From assembly GCA_949077035.1 (NCBI GenBank), contig CARUPR010000003.1, positions 1 through 64,000 of the forward strand: a DNA stretch of 64,000 nt, written 5' to 3'. This document shows, in pieces, positions 8,661-17,825 of the stretch. The translations under genes were made by a program, and so were the position numbers. The notes beneath the pieces are model-generated. The model saw nothing but the letters and a program-made list of their open reading frames with translations. It was not told the origin of the DNA and ran no database searches. The stretch is from an uncultured Eubacteriales bacterium. GTDB lineage: Bacteria > Bacillota > Clostridia > Christensenellales > UBA1242. Position 1 is the stretch's first letter; the number at the start of each line of letters is the position of its first letter.

Positions 8661-10394
8661 TTACTCTCCATTTGACTTATTATATAAAGAAATATAATAA
8701 TCATTGTTTTCAATCAATTCTTTATGGGTGCCCTCGCCTGCGACTTTGCCATCTTTGATTAAAATAATCGAGTCAGCAAAAGTAATTGTTGAAAGACGAT
8801 GTGCAATCAAAATGATTGTCATTTGATTTGAAAGTTTTTTAATTACTTCCATGACTTCATTTTGAGAAGAATTGTCAAGAGAGCTTGTCGCTTCATCAAA
8901 AATCATGACTTTAACATTTCTGCACAGTGCACGTGCGATGCAAAGTTTCTGTCTTTGCCCACCAGAAAGTTGACATCCGCCCTCACCAATTATACTATCC
9001 AAGCCTTTAGGCAATGCTTTTATAAAATCTGTCAGCAAAACTTTATCGCAAAGCTGCAAAATCTCATCATCTGAAATCTGCGAATTTATCATTCTAAAAT
9101 TTTCTCGAATTGACAAATTAAATAGGTATGGAAACTGATTTACTATTGCAATATTATCTCTTACAAATTGCTTACTTAATGTATCTATATCTGCATCACC
9201 AAGCAAGATTTGACCCGAGCTTTTATAGTATAAATGACCAATCAAACTTGTAATGGTGCTTTTTCCGCTTCCACTCTCACCAACAAAAGCGATTGTGCTT
9301 TTTGGTTTTATTTCAAAGCTTACCCCTTTCAAAACTCCCATCTCAGGCAGATAGGAAAATTCAACATTATCAAATTTTATTCCACCTTCATAGTCTTGTA
9401 AATAATTATCGCCATATTTATCGATATCTTTTTCGTCTGGATATACAATTGCAAACAATCTCTTTGCACAAACTTCACATTCGGCAAGTTTATATCTAAA
9501 GTCACCAAGCTCATTGGCAAGAGTAAAGGTATGGTCTTTATATAAATAGCAGGTATAAAAAATTGTCGCTGTCAAATCATATCTCATCATTAAAAGGATA
9601 CTTATCGCCATAAAAGCAAAGTCGCTTAAGCTTACAATGGAATCTGTAATTTTGCAAAGAAGATTTCCAACATAATATTCATGGTTATCTTTTTTGATAT
9701 ATTCATCTTGAGCATCACCAATAAGCTCAAGCACATTATCATCACAATTTAGCGTCTTTATATCTTTTACAGCACGCACTGTTTCAATAATCTTTGAGTT
9801 TACAACCTCTCTTTGTGCTTTGACTTTTGGCTTTAATTTTGAAAGATAATGAATTCTTATTGTATATACAAGAGATACAATCACAACAGATGCAAACACA
9901 AAAATTCCTATATAAACATTCAAGAAAAAAATATAAACAAGATATGATAATCTGCGGATTATATTTACAACCTTCTCTGTCAAAGATTTAAATCTTTCTG
10001 AAATATGGTCTATATCAGAGGTCAAACGAGTAACAATCACACCAGAACCAAGATTATCATAATAGCTCATTTTAATATTAAGTGCCGACTCAATAATCGT
10101 TTGCTGCAAGTCATATCTCACCCTATTTTCAAGATTTTTATAAAAATAGGTATTAAGATATGAAAGAGCATGATAAACAAGCATAATACCAAGATTGATT
10201 GCTATCACTCGCCATACCGCACTATAATCTGCCACCATCATTTTTGCTATTATTTCAGCAACCAGCATTGCACCATAGAATGAAATTGCCGATTTAATCA
10301 ATAAAATAACCACAAAACCAATATAAAATCCTATATGTTTTTTATAGAATTTTAAAATTTGTCTTAAAGCAGAATATTTTTTTACTTTAGCCAT
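8661..10394 (-). CDS. ABC transporter, fused permease and ATPase (type I exporter half-transporter)
   Basis: 577 residues. Five or six membrane helices lie in the first 290 residues, then an ATPase domain with Walker A GESGSGKST (about residue 371), signature LSGGQRQ (about 475), Walker B VMIFDEATSSLD and the His switch AHRLS. Works as a homo- or heterodimer exporting an unknown substrate. The ATG at 10394 lies inside the end of the upstream two-domain kinase gene (13-bp overlap, different frame), so the two are translationally coupled. It is paralogous to the exporter at 16007-17707, sharing NQFPYLFNLSIREN. Confidence 0.92.
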   Translation of the reverse strand: MAKVKKYSALRQILKFYKKHIGFYIGFVVILLIKSAISFYGAMLVAEIIAKMMVADYSAVWRVIAINLGIMLVYHALSYLNTYFYKNLENRVRYDLQQTIIESALNIKMSYYDNLGSGVIVTRLTSDIDHISERFKSLTEKVVNIIRRLSYLVYIFFLNVYIGIFVFASVVIVSLVYTIRIHYLSKLKPKVKAQREVVNSKIIETVRAVKDIKTLNCDDNVLELIGDAQDEYIKKDNHEYYVGNLLCKITDSIVSLSDFAFMAISILLMMRYDLTATIFYTCYLYKDHTFTLANELGDFRYKLAECEVCAKRLFAIVYPDEKDIDKYGDNYLQDYEGGIKFDNVEFSYLPEMGVLKGVSFEIKPKSTIAFVGESGSGKSTITSLIGHLYYKSSGQILLGDADIDTLSKQFVRDNIAIVNQFPYLFNLSIRENFRMINSQISDDEILQLCDKVLLTDFIKALPKGLDSIIGEGGCQLSGGQRQKLCIARALCRNVKVMIFDEATSSLDNSSQNEVMEVIKKLSNQMTIILIAHRLSTITFADSIILIKDGKVAGEGTHKELIENNDYYISLYNKSNGE

Positions 10395-12199
10395 TCTATT
10401 TCTTCCTCATTTTCGACATATTTTTCACAAAGTTCATTCAAATCACAAAGCCTCGCATCACTTGCGCTGGCCTTTTTCATATTTTTTATTTCACGCAACA
10501 ATCTAGCAAAAATTAAAAGCCTAACCTGTCCTGTAATTCTTTCTGGAATTTCACCATTATTCATATATTTCAAATATCCATTTACAAAACCCTGATAAAG
10601 CTCTATATTACTGCCATTAAAGCCTGAAAAAATATTATATAGAAAATTTATGATATCATAGCTTCTCATCAAGCTTTCATTATCAACAAAGACAACCTCA
10701 TCTTTTCCGTCAAAAAGGATATTTCCAAATTTAACATCACCATGAATTAAAGCAATTTTTTCTTCATCAAAACATTTGATATATTTTTTGATAAATTCAA
10801 GTGATTGATGTTTATTGTATTTTATAAATGGTGATATTTCCTCTTCTTCATATATCAAATCAATTTCATTTAATAAATTGTTGTATATATCAGTTTTATC
10901 ATAAACTTTTATATTTGTCAATTTACATTCTTTAAGTTTTATAAGGTTTTTCGCCACAATTTGACCATGCTTAAAGCCTTCTTCAAAACATGGATTTTTG
11001 ATTGTTTTGTGCATTTCAGGATAATCTATATAATCATAAAGCACCCAGTATCTATCCCGATTTTTACACTGTCCATAACCACGCACCGGACTAATTGAAA
11101 TGCCCAAACTTTGCATTAAATTATAGTAATTTAAAGATTGCTCTAAACTAGATTTTCCAATCTTCATTATTTTCAAAAAGTATTTTTTATCACCTTTCTT
11201 GCATGAAAAAGTCAGATTATTTGGAGAATAACTTCCCTTTTTCAAATTCATCTCATACCCTTTAATCATTTTAAAATCATTAATATTTGCAATATTGATA
11301 AGGCTTTTATCAACCTTTATTTGACCATTTTTTATATAATTTTGTTTAATATGATTAATTAGATTTTCAAACTTTTCAAATTCGCCATTTTCAATATATT
11401 TGCTTAAATAATTGCTCATATTATAAAGATATGTATAATTGCAACAACTCAAAAAATTTTGAGGAACATTAAAATTAAAAAGGCCGTCTAAATAACCATT
11501 TGCAAATGCAAAATTCTTTTCATCTTTACAGCTTGCTCGGCTGTATGACCAAATTAAAGAAAGAGAAAGTTCTTTATAATCGGTATGTTCAAAATCAATA
11601 ACAACTATATTTCTATCATCAATCAAAAAATTACTAGGCTTTATATCGGTATGCCCAAAAACCATTATGCTGTTTTTGACAAGCTGACGTTTTTCAACTA
11701 AAAACTTTATGATATAATTTAAAAAATCAATCTGCTTTTTTGAAAATTTATCTTTATTTTTAGTCATATTTAAAGACAATCTTTCAATTCTTTGGTCAAC
11801 ATTTTTCATATAATCTAAATAAAAATCATCGCTTACAGCTTTGTCAGGAAACTTTTTTCGTAAATTTCGATATTTTTCTCCTATTTTAAAACCAAATTCA
11901 TAAACAAATTTTACATCAAAGTTATCCAATTTGTTTTTAAGTGGTTGCCCATCAAAAAACTCTTCGATGATATATTTATTTTCTTGGTCAAACACTCCAC
12001 TTTCAACAACTTTTGGATGCGGTATTTCTGCCCATGAAAACAACTGCTCTAAATCATCTCTTATTTGGAGCTTTCCTATTTTTAAAAAATATTTTTTACC
12101 CTCTTTTTCAAATATAAGCTTTTGAGCTGATGAATATCCACCCACTGCTTCCTCATATTCTGTCACACCTTCAAGAAATTTTATCTTTTGCAATTTCAT
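10382..12199 (-). CDS. Protein with two tandem APH/choline-kinase-like domains
   Basis: 605 residues made of two aminoglycoside-phosphotransferase-fold domains. Each has its own catalytic loop and metal Asp: FGHTDIKPSN and VIDFEHTD near residue 180, and LIHGDVKFGN and VFVDNESL near residue 484. Both active sites look intact. Family members phosphorylate small hydroxyl-bearing molecules such as aminosugars or choline; the substrate here is unknown. The start is the ATG at 12199, behind GAGG, rather than the in-frame TTG at 12211. It overlaps and is coupled to the ABC exporter gene, which suggests that a modified compound is exported or that self-resistance is provided. Confidence 0.82.
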   Translation of the reverse strand: MKLQKIKFLEGVTEYEEAVGGYSSAQKLIFEKEGKKYFLKIGKLQIRDDLEQLFSWAEIPHPKVVESGVFDQENKYIIEEFFDGQPLKNKLDNFDVKFVYEFGFKIGEKYRNLRKKFPDKAVSDDFYLDYMKNVDQRIERLSLNMTKNKDKFSKKQIDFLNYIIKFLVEKRQLVKNSIMVFGHTDIKPSNFLIDDRNIVVIDFEHTDYKELSLSLIWSYSRASCKDEKNFAFANGYLDGLFNFNVPQNFLSCCNYTYLYNMSNYLSKYIENGEFEKFENLINHIKQNYIKNGQIKVDKSLINIANINDFKMIKGYEMNLKKGSYSPNNLTFSCKKGDKKYFLKIMKIGKSSLEQSLNYYNLMQSLGISISPVRGYGQCKNRDRYWVLYDYIDYPEMHKTIKNPCFEEGFKHGQIVAKNLIKLKECKLTNIKVYDKTDIYNNLLNEIDLIYEEEEISPFIKYNKHQSLEFIKKYIKCFDEEKIALIHGDVKFGNILFDGKDEVVFVDNESLMRSYDIINFLYNIFSGFNGSNIELYQGFVNGYLKYMNNGEIPERITGQVRLLIFARLLREIKNMKKASASDARLCDLNELCEKYVENEEEIEWLK

Positions 12200-12287
12200 A
12201 ATAAACCTCAATGAAATTATATCACAAAATAAACAAATTTTTATATAAAAAAATAAAAATTAATATAAGTTTTACTTATATCAATTA

Positions 12288-13163
12288 TTAAAATTTCAAT
12301 AGTTCTTCCACAATAGTGTTTGCTGTTTTGTTATAGGATAGAAAGCAAACATATACTATTCGTTTAGTAGGGCTAAAATTTTCTATATTAAGCATTTTTA
12401 AATTTTCTTTTTCAAGCATTTCCTTTGGGTAAAATCCAATACCAGCACCATTTTTTATCATTTCTAAACATTGATTATCGCTTTTACATTCAATATACTT
12501 ATCCACAGAAAATTTCAACCAAGAATTATCATTTTGCCCATCTCTCTCTTTCAAGATTATTGGATAATTAGAAACTTGATTAAAGCTCATACATTCAGGC
12601 AAATCAAAATATTGAGGATTGTAAGCAAAGACATAATTAAGCGTGCATAATTTTTTGACCTCAACTTCTTTAATATTGAAATCCTTGTTGCCCTTCAAAA
12701 TTACAACATCATAATTTCCCGATTGTAAGTTTTCAACCACCTTACTATCCCGAATGGTATTGCAAAACTCAATATTTATATTTGAAAGCTTATCTTTCAA
12801 TATTCTCATTTTTGGAGTTATCAATAAACTTGTAAGTGAATTTGAGCATGAAATTTTGCAAAGTTTTGTATCTTTGAAAGTTTTGAGCCTTAAAGTTTCA
12901 ATTATTGCATTTTTAAAACACTCATTGCCCTTTATTGCATTTTGATATAAAACTCTTCCCTCATCGGTCAAAATGATACCACGTGTGTTGCGATTAAATA
13001 AAACCACACCCAAACTTTGTTCCAAATTCTTCATGGATTGACTTAAAGCTGATTGAGAAATACCCAAAAATTTGGCAGCCCTTGACAAACTACCATATTT
13101 TGCAACGCTTATAAAATATTTTATCGCATCATAATTATAATCTGAAATATTTATATTATCCAT
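12288..13163 (-). CDS. LysR family transcriptional regulator
   Basis: 291 residues. The N-terminal winged helix-turn-helix (FISVAKYGSLSRAAKFLG, then SQSALSQSMKNLEQ and VVLFNRNTRGIILT) is the LysR signature. The remaining 200 residues form the effector-binding domain. The ATG at 13163 has GAGG upstream; an in-frame TTG at 13181 precedes that Shine-Dalgarno and is rejected. It lies 42 bases after the Nudix gene on the same strand and 88 bases before the two-domain kinase gene. It could control either; the ligand is unknown. Confidence 0.9.
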   Translation of the reverse strand: MDNINISDYNYDAIKYFISVAKYGSLSRAAKFLGISQSALSQSMKNLEQSLGVVLFNRNTRGIILTDEGRVLYQNAIKGNECFKNAIIETLRLKTFKDTKLCKISCSNSLTSLLITPKMRILKDKLSNINIEFCNTIRDSKVVENLQSGNYDVVILKGNKDFNIKEVEVKKLCTLNYVFAYNPQYFDLPECMSFNQVSNYPIILKERDGQNDNSWLKFSVDKYIECKSDNQCLEMIKNGAGIGFYPKEMLEKENLKMLNIENFSPTKRIVYVCFLSYNKTANTIVEELLKF

Positions 13164-13205
13164 ATTTTCCTCTATTTTCAATCAAAATAGCTTTGTTTCT
13201 ATCCT

Positions 13206-13769
13206 TTATATATTCAAATTTTCAATCTTTTCAATTATTTTCTTATAAATAGGAATCATATAAAGTTCTGTCGATTTACTTATAAGCTCATCAAAGGTAA
13301 GCCAAGCAATATCACTATTTTCATCAGGCTTAATTTTTATTTCATCTTCTTCATCAGCTTCAAAAAGATAGGTTACATTCAGGTGAATATGAGCTGGCAC
13401 ATATTTCCCTCTTTTGAAATGACCTAATACAGGCACACTGTCAATAGAAATAGGCTGATTTATCAAAACTTTAAAATTTTGAAGCGATGTTTCTTCATTT
13501 AATTCCTTTTTGGCAACATACAACATATCATCATCACCATCTGCATGACCTCCACCATTAGACCAAGACTTAAAGATATTATGAAATGTGCATAAAACCT
13601 TTTTATGCGTTTTATCTAAAACAAAATAAGAACTTGTCAAGTGACACTTTTCATTTTCACGTGTCAATATTTGCCCACTTTCTTCACAATCGATAAAAAA
13701 CTTTTTATCCTTTTCCTCTTGCTCATTATATGGTTTATAAACTTTTATCATTTCAATGGTTTTACTCAT
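13206..13769 (-). CDS. Nudix hydrolase
   Basis: 187 residues. The Nudix box is present as GGHADGDDDMLYVAKKELN followed by EET, giving the Glu metal ligands in the right order. Hydrolyses nucleoside diphosphates linked to another moiety; the exact substrate cannot be read from sequence. Starts at the ATG at 13769 behind GGAGG; an upstream ATG at 13802 would put the Shine-Dalgarno inside the gene. Probably first gene of a unit with the LysR regulator. The 170 bases upstream are A/T-rich, with no clear element. Confidence 0.88.
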   Translation of the reverse strand: MSKTIEMIKVYKPYNEQEEKDKKFFIDCEESGQILTRENEKCHLTSSYFVLDKTHKKVLCTFHNIFKSWSNGGGHADGDDDMLYVAKKELNEETSLQNFKVLINQPISIDSVPVLGHFKRGKYVPAHIHLNVTYLFEADEEDEIKIKPDENSDIAWLTFDELISKSTELYMIPIYKKIIEKIENLNI

Positions 13770-13971
13770 TTTTTCCTCCAATGCAAGTTTTTTTAATTTC
13801 ATAACTTTTCTTTTAAGTTATACCATATAAAAATAATATCACACTATTTTAAATTTGTCTTATTTTTTCTCTAAAAATTATGATTTAATTAAATAATTTT
13901 TAATTTATTTTAAAATTTTTGTTGAAATATTATAATAAATTAATTTAAATTACTTACATCCTAACAATTTT

Positions 13972-14637
13972 TTAAACCCTAAAAACTTTATTATTAATCT
14001 TAAAATAAAGCTTAATCCATAAATAAAATAGTAAAATAATAAAGCAGTAAAACAAAACCATAATCATAATATTTAGATATAAACTATTGAAAATAAAAAG
14101 ATAAGTTGGCTTTATTAAATAATAGACAAAAGTAATACCTCTCTGCTGAACATCAAAAAACAACAAAGCCCAAAACAACATTCCCAAAATAGTCACCCAA
14201 ATTGACATTTTGTTTGATTTTATAAAATTATTTTTTGCAGTTAAGTATATACCAGCAAGCAACAAATAGCCATGTGAAAAGTTGCTTATAAGAAATTCTC
14301 CTACAGTGAAATTGCCAGAAACTATAAACCCTGCAATCAAATAAAAAAGAAAAAATCCCATTCCTGCACTTGTCCCAAAAAATGCAGCAATATTAAATAA
14401 TTTTGAAATTTTAAAAGTCAATATTGCCGATACCATAAAATAACTTATCGAAGATATTTCAACAGGAATACTAAAATGTCCCCTTACATTATTAATCACA
14501 TACCAAACAACCTTATATGCAAAAATTAAAATACTTAATCCTCTTAATACTATCTCCCCATATTTAAACTTAATCAAAATTCTTCCCAATAAAAATGTCA
14601 AAATCAAACAAATCAAAGCTATTAAATTAAACATCAT
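13972..14637 (-). CDS. YwaF/TMEM164-like integral membrane protein
   Basis: 221 residues with about six or seven hydrophobic segments and no soluble domain. EISSISYF, FGTSAGMGFFLFY and ISNFSHGYLLLAG match the pattern of the YwaF (TIGR02206/TMEM164-like) family, of unknown function. A second, clearer member lies at 17826-18641. GGAGG precedes the double ATG. A 23-bp palindrome 28 bases upstream (14665-14687) matches the one in the padR promoter, so this gene is probably under PadR control. Confidence 0.7.
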   Translation of the reverse strand: MMFNLIALICLILTFLLGRILIKFKYGEIVLRGLSILIFAYKVVWYVINNVRGHFSIPVEISSISYFMVSAILTFKISKLFNIAAFFGTSAGMGFFLFYLIAGFIVSGNFTVGEFLISNFSHGYLLLAGIYLTAKNNFIKSNKMSIWVTILGMLFWALLFFDVQQRGITFVYYLIKPTYLFIFNSLYLNIMIMVLFYCFIILLFYLWIKLYFKINNKVFRV

Positions 14638-14664
14638 TTTTCCTCCTATGTTTAAATATTATTT

Positions 14665-14687
14665 ACTACTATACAATGTATAATAGT
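14665..14687 (-). promoter_or_regulatory. Probable PadR operator upstream of the YwaF-like gene
   Basis: A 23-bp imperfect palindrome, ACTAT...ATAGTAGT on the minus strand. It matches 20 of 23 positions with 15780-15802. Two of the three differences are the symmetrical C/T positions 10 and 17, swapped between the copies, and both sites keep dyad symmetry. It overlaps a TATTAT that could serve as -10. Confidence 0.7.
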
Positions 14688-14743
14688 CGACTAAAATTTA
14701 ATGCAATTTAGAAAGATTTATTTTTGCTAAATTGCATTTAGAA

Positions 14744-15445
14744 TTAATCAAACCATTTCCAAATATGCCATGGTTCAAATGAATTTGCCATTAAGCACAT
14801 TGCGAAATAACTGATGATAAAAGTTGCCACAAAAATTATTAAACTTATAATTAATATTAATTTTAATTTTGAAGAAAGTTTTTTAGAAAAACTTGGATGC
14901 AGTGATGTTGAAACAAATTTTTCTTGTTTTAAAACACATTTGCTCCAATTAAAATAAAGTTTTCCCCAATGTTTTACATAAAGAAACAGATAAATTGTTC
15001 CCACTGCCAACAGCAATGAAAAAGCTAGAAAAGCCAAACCCAACATAAACGATGGAAAGTAAGGTATTGCAGGAATAATACCTGCGATATTGACAGTTGT
15101 TATCAAACAAAAACCTAAACACAAAGAAATTATACTTGCAGCAGCAAGACCAACTATAGCCACAGCCATAAAGATATAAATAAATGCAAATAGAATACTA
15201 GTAAAAGAAACTCCTATAATGGCAGGAACTTTGCTAGAATTGGATTTTTTATCAGAGATTCTCAAATAATCCTTGGCAATATTGGCTGGCTCACCCAAAT
15301 TTTTTGCAATTTCTTCTTCCGTCCATCCTTCTTCCAATTTATAAGAAAAATGTTCTACATAGTCTTCAAGAATATCTTCAATATCCTGAATATGATTATT
15401 TTTCAATTCAATTCTTAATTTTTCTAAAAATTCAATTCTTTTCAT
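14744..15445 (-). CDS. HAAS-domain (DUF1700) membrane protein, PadR partner
   Basis: 233 residues. The N-terminus (MKRIEFLEKLRIELK, then EEIAKNLGEP) is the HAAS/DUF1700 helical domain. Three hydrophobic segments follow between about residues 80 and 170, and one near the C-terminus. Such proteins are nearly always encoded beside a PadR regulator and are thought to sense envelope state or act as its antagonist. The Shine-Dalgarno GGAGG lies within the last codons of padR, so the pair is translationally linked. The 14638-14743 gap holds the second operator. Confidence 0.88.
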   Translation of the reverse strand: MKRIEFLEKLRIELKNNHIQDIEDILEDYVEHFSYKLEEGWTEEEIAKNLGEPANIAKDYLRISDKKSNSSKVPAIIGVSFTSILFAFIYIFMAVAIVGLAAASIISLCLGFCLITTVNIAGIIPAIPYFPSFMLGLAFLAFSLLLAVGTIYLFLYVKHWGKLYFNWSKCVLKQEKFVSTSLHPSFSKKLSSKLKLILIISLIIFVATFIISYFAMCLMANSFEPWHIWKWFD

Positions 15446-15446
15446 T

Positions 15447-15755
15447 CTAACCTCCTATTATCTCATTTACAATGTTTGCAAACTGCAACCAATCAGCAGA
15501 TTCTTTCTCATATTCAGCCCTTCCACTTTCTGTAATAGAATAATATTTTCGTGGAGGCCCAGAACTTTCTTCTGACAGATATGTCTTTACTAATCCATCA
15601 CTTTTAAGCTTTCTTAATATTGGATATACAGTTCCATCAGAAATATCTATCTTCTTTGAAAGTTTTTCAGACAACTCATACCCATACATATCGCATTTAT
15701 TAAGTATTGCAAGTATACAGAGTTCAATAACACCCTTTTTATATTGAATATTCAT
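15447..15755 (-). CDS. PadR family transcriptional repressor
   Basis: 102 residues. Winged-helix PadR fold: ELCILAILNKCDMYGYELSE, DGTVYPILRKLKSDGLV and the wing PPRKYYSITESGR are hallmark stretches. It is the short PadR-s2 type without a long C-terminal domain. AGGAGTTG precedes the ATG. The promoter upstream carries a palindrome over its -10 (15780-15802), with a near-identical site before the YwaF-like gene, so autoregulation is expected. Confidence 0.93.
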   Translation of the reverse strand: MNIQYKKGVIELCILAILNKCDMYGYELSEKLSKKIDISDGTVYPILRKLKSDGLVKTYLSEESSGPPRKYYSITESGRAEYEKESADWLQFANIVNEIIGG

Positions 15756-15779
15756 ATTTTCAACTCCTGAATTGTGTTT

Positions 15780-15816
15780 ACTACTATATAATATACAATA
15801 GTTTTTAATTTGTCAA
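15780..15816 (-). promoter_or_regulatory. padR promoter with overlapping palindromic operator
   Basis: TTGACA at 15816-15811, 17-bp spacer, TATTAT at 15793-15788. The 23-bp palindrome 15780-15802 covers the -10. A-tracts upstream of the -35 resemble an UP element. Confidence 0.78.
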
Positions 15817-15908
15817 CACTTTTTTCAAAAAAAAATTATTTTTTTAATAATTTTCTTATTATTCAATTTATAATTTTTTAAGATTTTAAATTGTGCTGAT
15901 TAAAACAA

Positions 15909-15942
15909 CAAAAAAGCCTTTTTCGAAAAGGCTTTTTCTTTT
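15909..15942. terminator. Terminator downstream of the second ABC exporter
   Basis: AAAAAGCCTTTT TCG AAAAGGCTTTTT, a near-perfect hairpin with A-run and T-run on either side; serves the minus-strand exporter gene. Confidence 0.85.
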
Positions 15943-16006
15943 TATTATAAATATTGTAAAACTTATAGCTAAAATTTTTATCTTTTATTTTGAAATTTAT
16001 AAATTG

Positions 16007-17707
16007 TCACAATTCTGATTTAAAAATCTTTTTAAAACTTTTATTTTTTCCCATAAGCTCATCAAAAGTCCCTTGGTCAACTATTGTCCCATTTTCAATA
16101 AAGAATATTTTATCAACATTTCGTATTGTAGATAATCTATGAGCAACCATAATAATAGTTTTATTACCTTTATTTTCTTCTATGTGCTTAATTATTTTTT
16201 CTTGTGCTAAATTATCAAGCGAACTGGTGCTTTCATCAAAAAGCATGATTTTGCTGTTTTTTAAAAAAGAACGAGCAACAGTCAACCTTTGTTTTTGACC
16301 ACCAGATAAATTTACACCATTTTCTCCAATAATAGTGTCCAAACCTTTTTCCATGCCCTCAATATATTCCCACAAATCAACATATTGAAGAGCTTTTATA
16401 ATCTGTTCGTCTGTGACATCAGGATTTATCAGCTTCATATTTTCTCTTATTGAAAGATTAAAAATATAAGGAAACTGATTTAAAAAGTTTATATTATTTC
16501 TTAAAAATTCTTTTGATAATTGGTTTATATCTTCTTTATCGATGAATATTTGGCCGCTGTTTGCCTCATATATTTTTGATATCAAACCAAGCAAAGTTGA
16601 TTTACCACAACCGCTTTTCCCAACAAATGCGACAAACTCGTTTTCCTTAATTTCAAAATTTATATTTTTAAGAATTTTATTTCCTGGTATGTATTCAAAA
16701 TTAACATTTTCAAACTTTATGTTGCCTTCAAAATTTTCGATTTCCTTATCCCCGAATTTTTCTGTTGGATACAACTGACCATCTGTAATTTCAAACATTC
16801 TGTCTGACAATATCTTTATTTCTCCATAGTCTAAAATTATATTGCTATATTGCCATACAACATTCTGCAGAGCTTCTCGATTTGTAAAAATAAATATAAA
16901 ATTTGCTAAAACAATGGCTTCCTTACCAAGTAAAATCATGCCAACATAAAGTAAAACTGCAATATATGCAACTATTGCAAGACACCTTATATACCACAAT
17001 GTAATTGATTTATAATGACGTTTTTTATAAATATTGCATTTCTTTTTAAATTTGCCAACAGCAATTTCATTAAGTCTGCTTTCCAGCCCCTGCCCTTTTA
17101 TATCCTTTTCACTTCTAATAATTTCATTTGTAAAAGATATTGCATCGTCATTGGCTTCTCTTTCAAGCCTTCTATATTTTTTGTTGGACTTTGCTCTTAT
17201 AATCTCAAAAAGTGCAATAGCTATCAAAAATACTACAGAAATAAGACCTATCCAAAAATTTATAATTATCAAAATGCACAAAGTGGCAAAATAAGAAATT
17301 GCATTGGCTGTTGTTGATATAAACGTTTCCAATTTCTCAACCAATAAATCGGGGTCAGAGGCAATTCTGGACACAAGCTTTCCTGTAGAAGATTTTGTTA
17401 AGGTCTGAGAATTTATATTGAAAAGTGTTTTCATCAAATCCTTTTTTAAATCAAGCATTAAATTATGCTCTATAATAACACCAACCATATATAAAATATA
17501 ATGCGAAGTATAAATAAGGGCTAATATTGCAATTAGATAGGCAAACTGACTCCAAGACTGGCTTGCCAGATTATTTGTAACACTTGTTAAATAATCTGCT
17601 AAAACCAAGCTTGAATATATTGTCAGACCATAAAACACAACATACATAAAAAGATATAAAGATATTTTCCATTTGTGCTTTTTAAAATATTTAAATAGTA
17701 TTTTCAT
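16007..17707 (-). CDS. ABC transporter, fused permease and ATPase (type I exporter half-transporter)
   Basis: 566 residues. Membrane helices fill the first 290 residues. The ATPase domain has Walker A GKSGCGKST (about residue 362), signature LSGGQKQ (about 464), Walker B IMLFDESTSSLD and AHRLS. It is a paralogue of 8661-10394; the NQFPYLFNLSIREN stretch around the Q-loop is shared. Substrate unknown. It lies between the PadR-HAAS pair and the second YwaF-like gene, with its own downstream terminator and a 118-bp upstream gap, so it is a separate or weakly linked unit. Confidence 0.92.
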   Translation of the reverse strand: MKILFKYFKKHKWKISLYLFMYVVFYGLTIYSSLVLADYLTSVTNNLASQSWSQFAYLIAILALIYTSHYILYMVGVIIEHNLMLDLKKDLMKTLFNINSQTLTKSSTGKLVSRIASDPDLLVEKLETFISTTANAISYFATLCILIIINFWIGLISVVFLIAIALFEIIRAKSNKKYRRLEREANDDAISFTNEIIRSEKDIKGQGLESRLNEIAVGKFKKKCNIYKKRHYKSITLWYIRCLAIVAYIAVLLYVGMILLGKEAIVLANFIFIFTNREALQNVVWQYSNIILDYGEIKILSDRMFEITDGQLYPTEKFGDKEIENFEGNIKFENVNFEYIPGNKILKNINFEIKENEFVAFVGKSGCGKSTLLGLISKIYEANSGQIFIDKEDINQLSKEFLRNNINFLNQFPYIFNLSIRENMKLINPDVTDEQIIKALQYVDLWEYIEGMEKGLDTIIGENGVNLSGGQKQRLTVARSFLKNSKIMLFDESTSSLDNLAQEKIIKHIEENKGNKTIIMVAHRLSTIRNVDKIFFIENGTIVDQGTFDELMGKNKSFKKIFKSEL

Positions 17708-17825
17708 AATTCACCAAAATCATTATAACATACTTTTTTGTAATTTGCAAAGATGAGCGAAAATTGTCAATTTTTAACAATTACATCAGCCTAAACAAAA
17801 CTATTTCAAAGGTGTTATTTAATGT

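Noticed and set aside
10382..12211. Start of the two-domain kinase at the TTG at 12211
   Set aside because: The GAGG Shine-Dalgarno lies inside that extension and is correctly spaced from the ATG at 12199.
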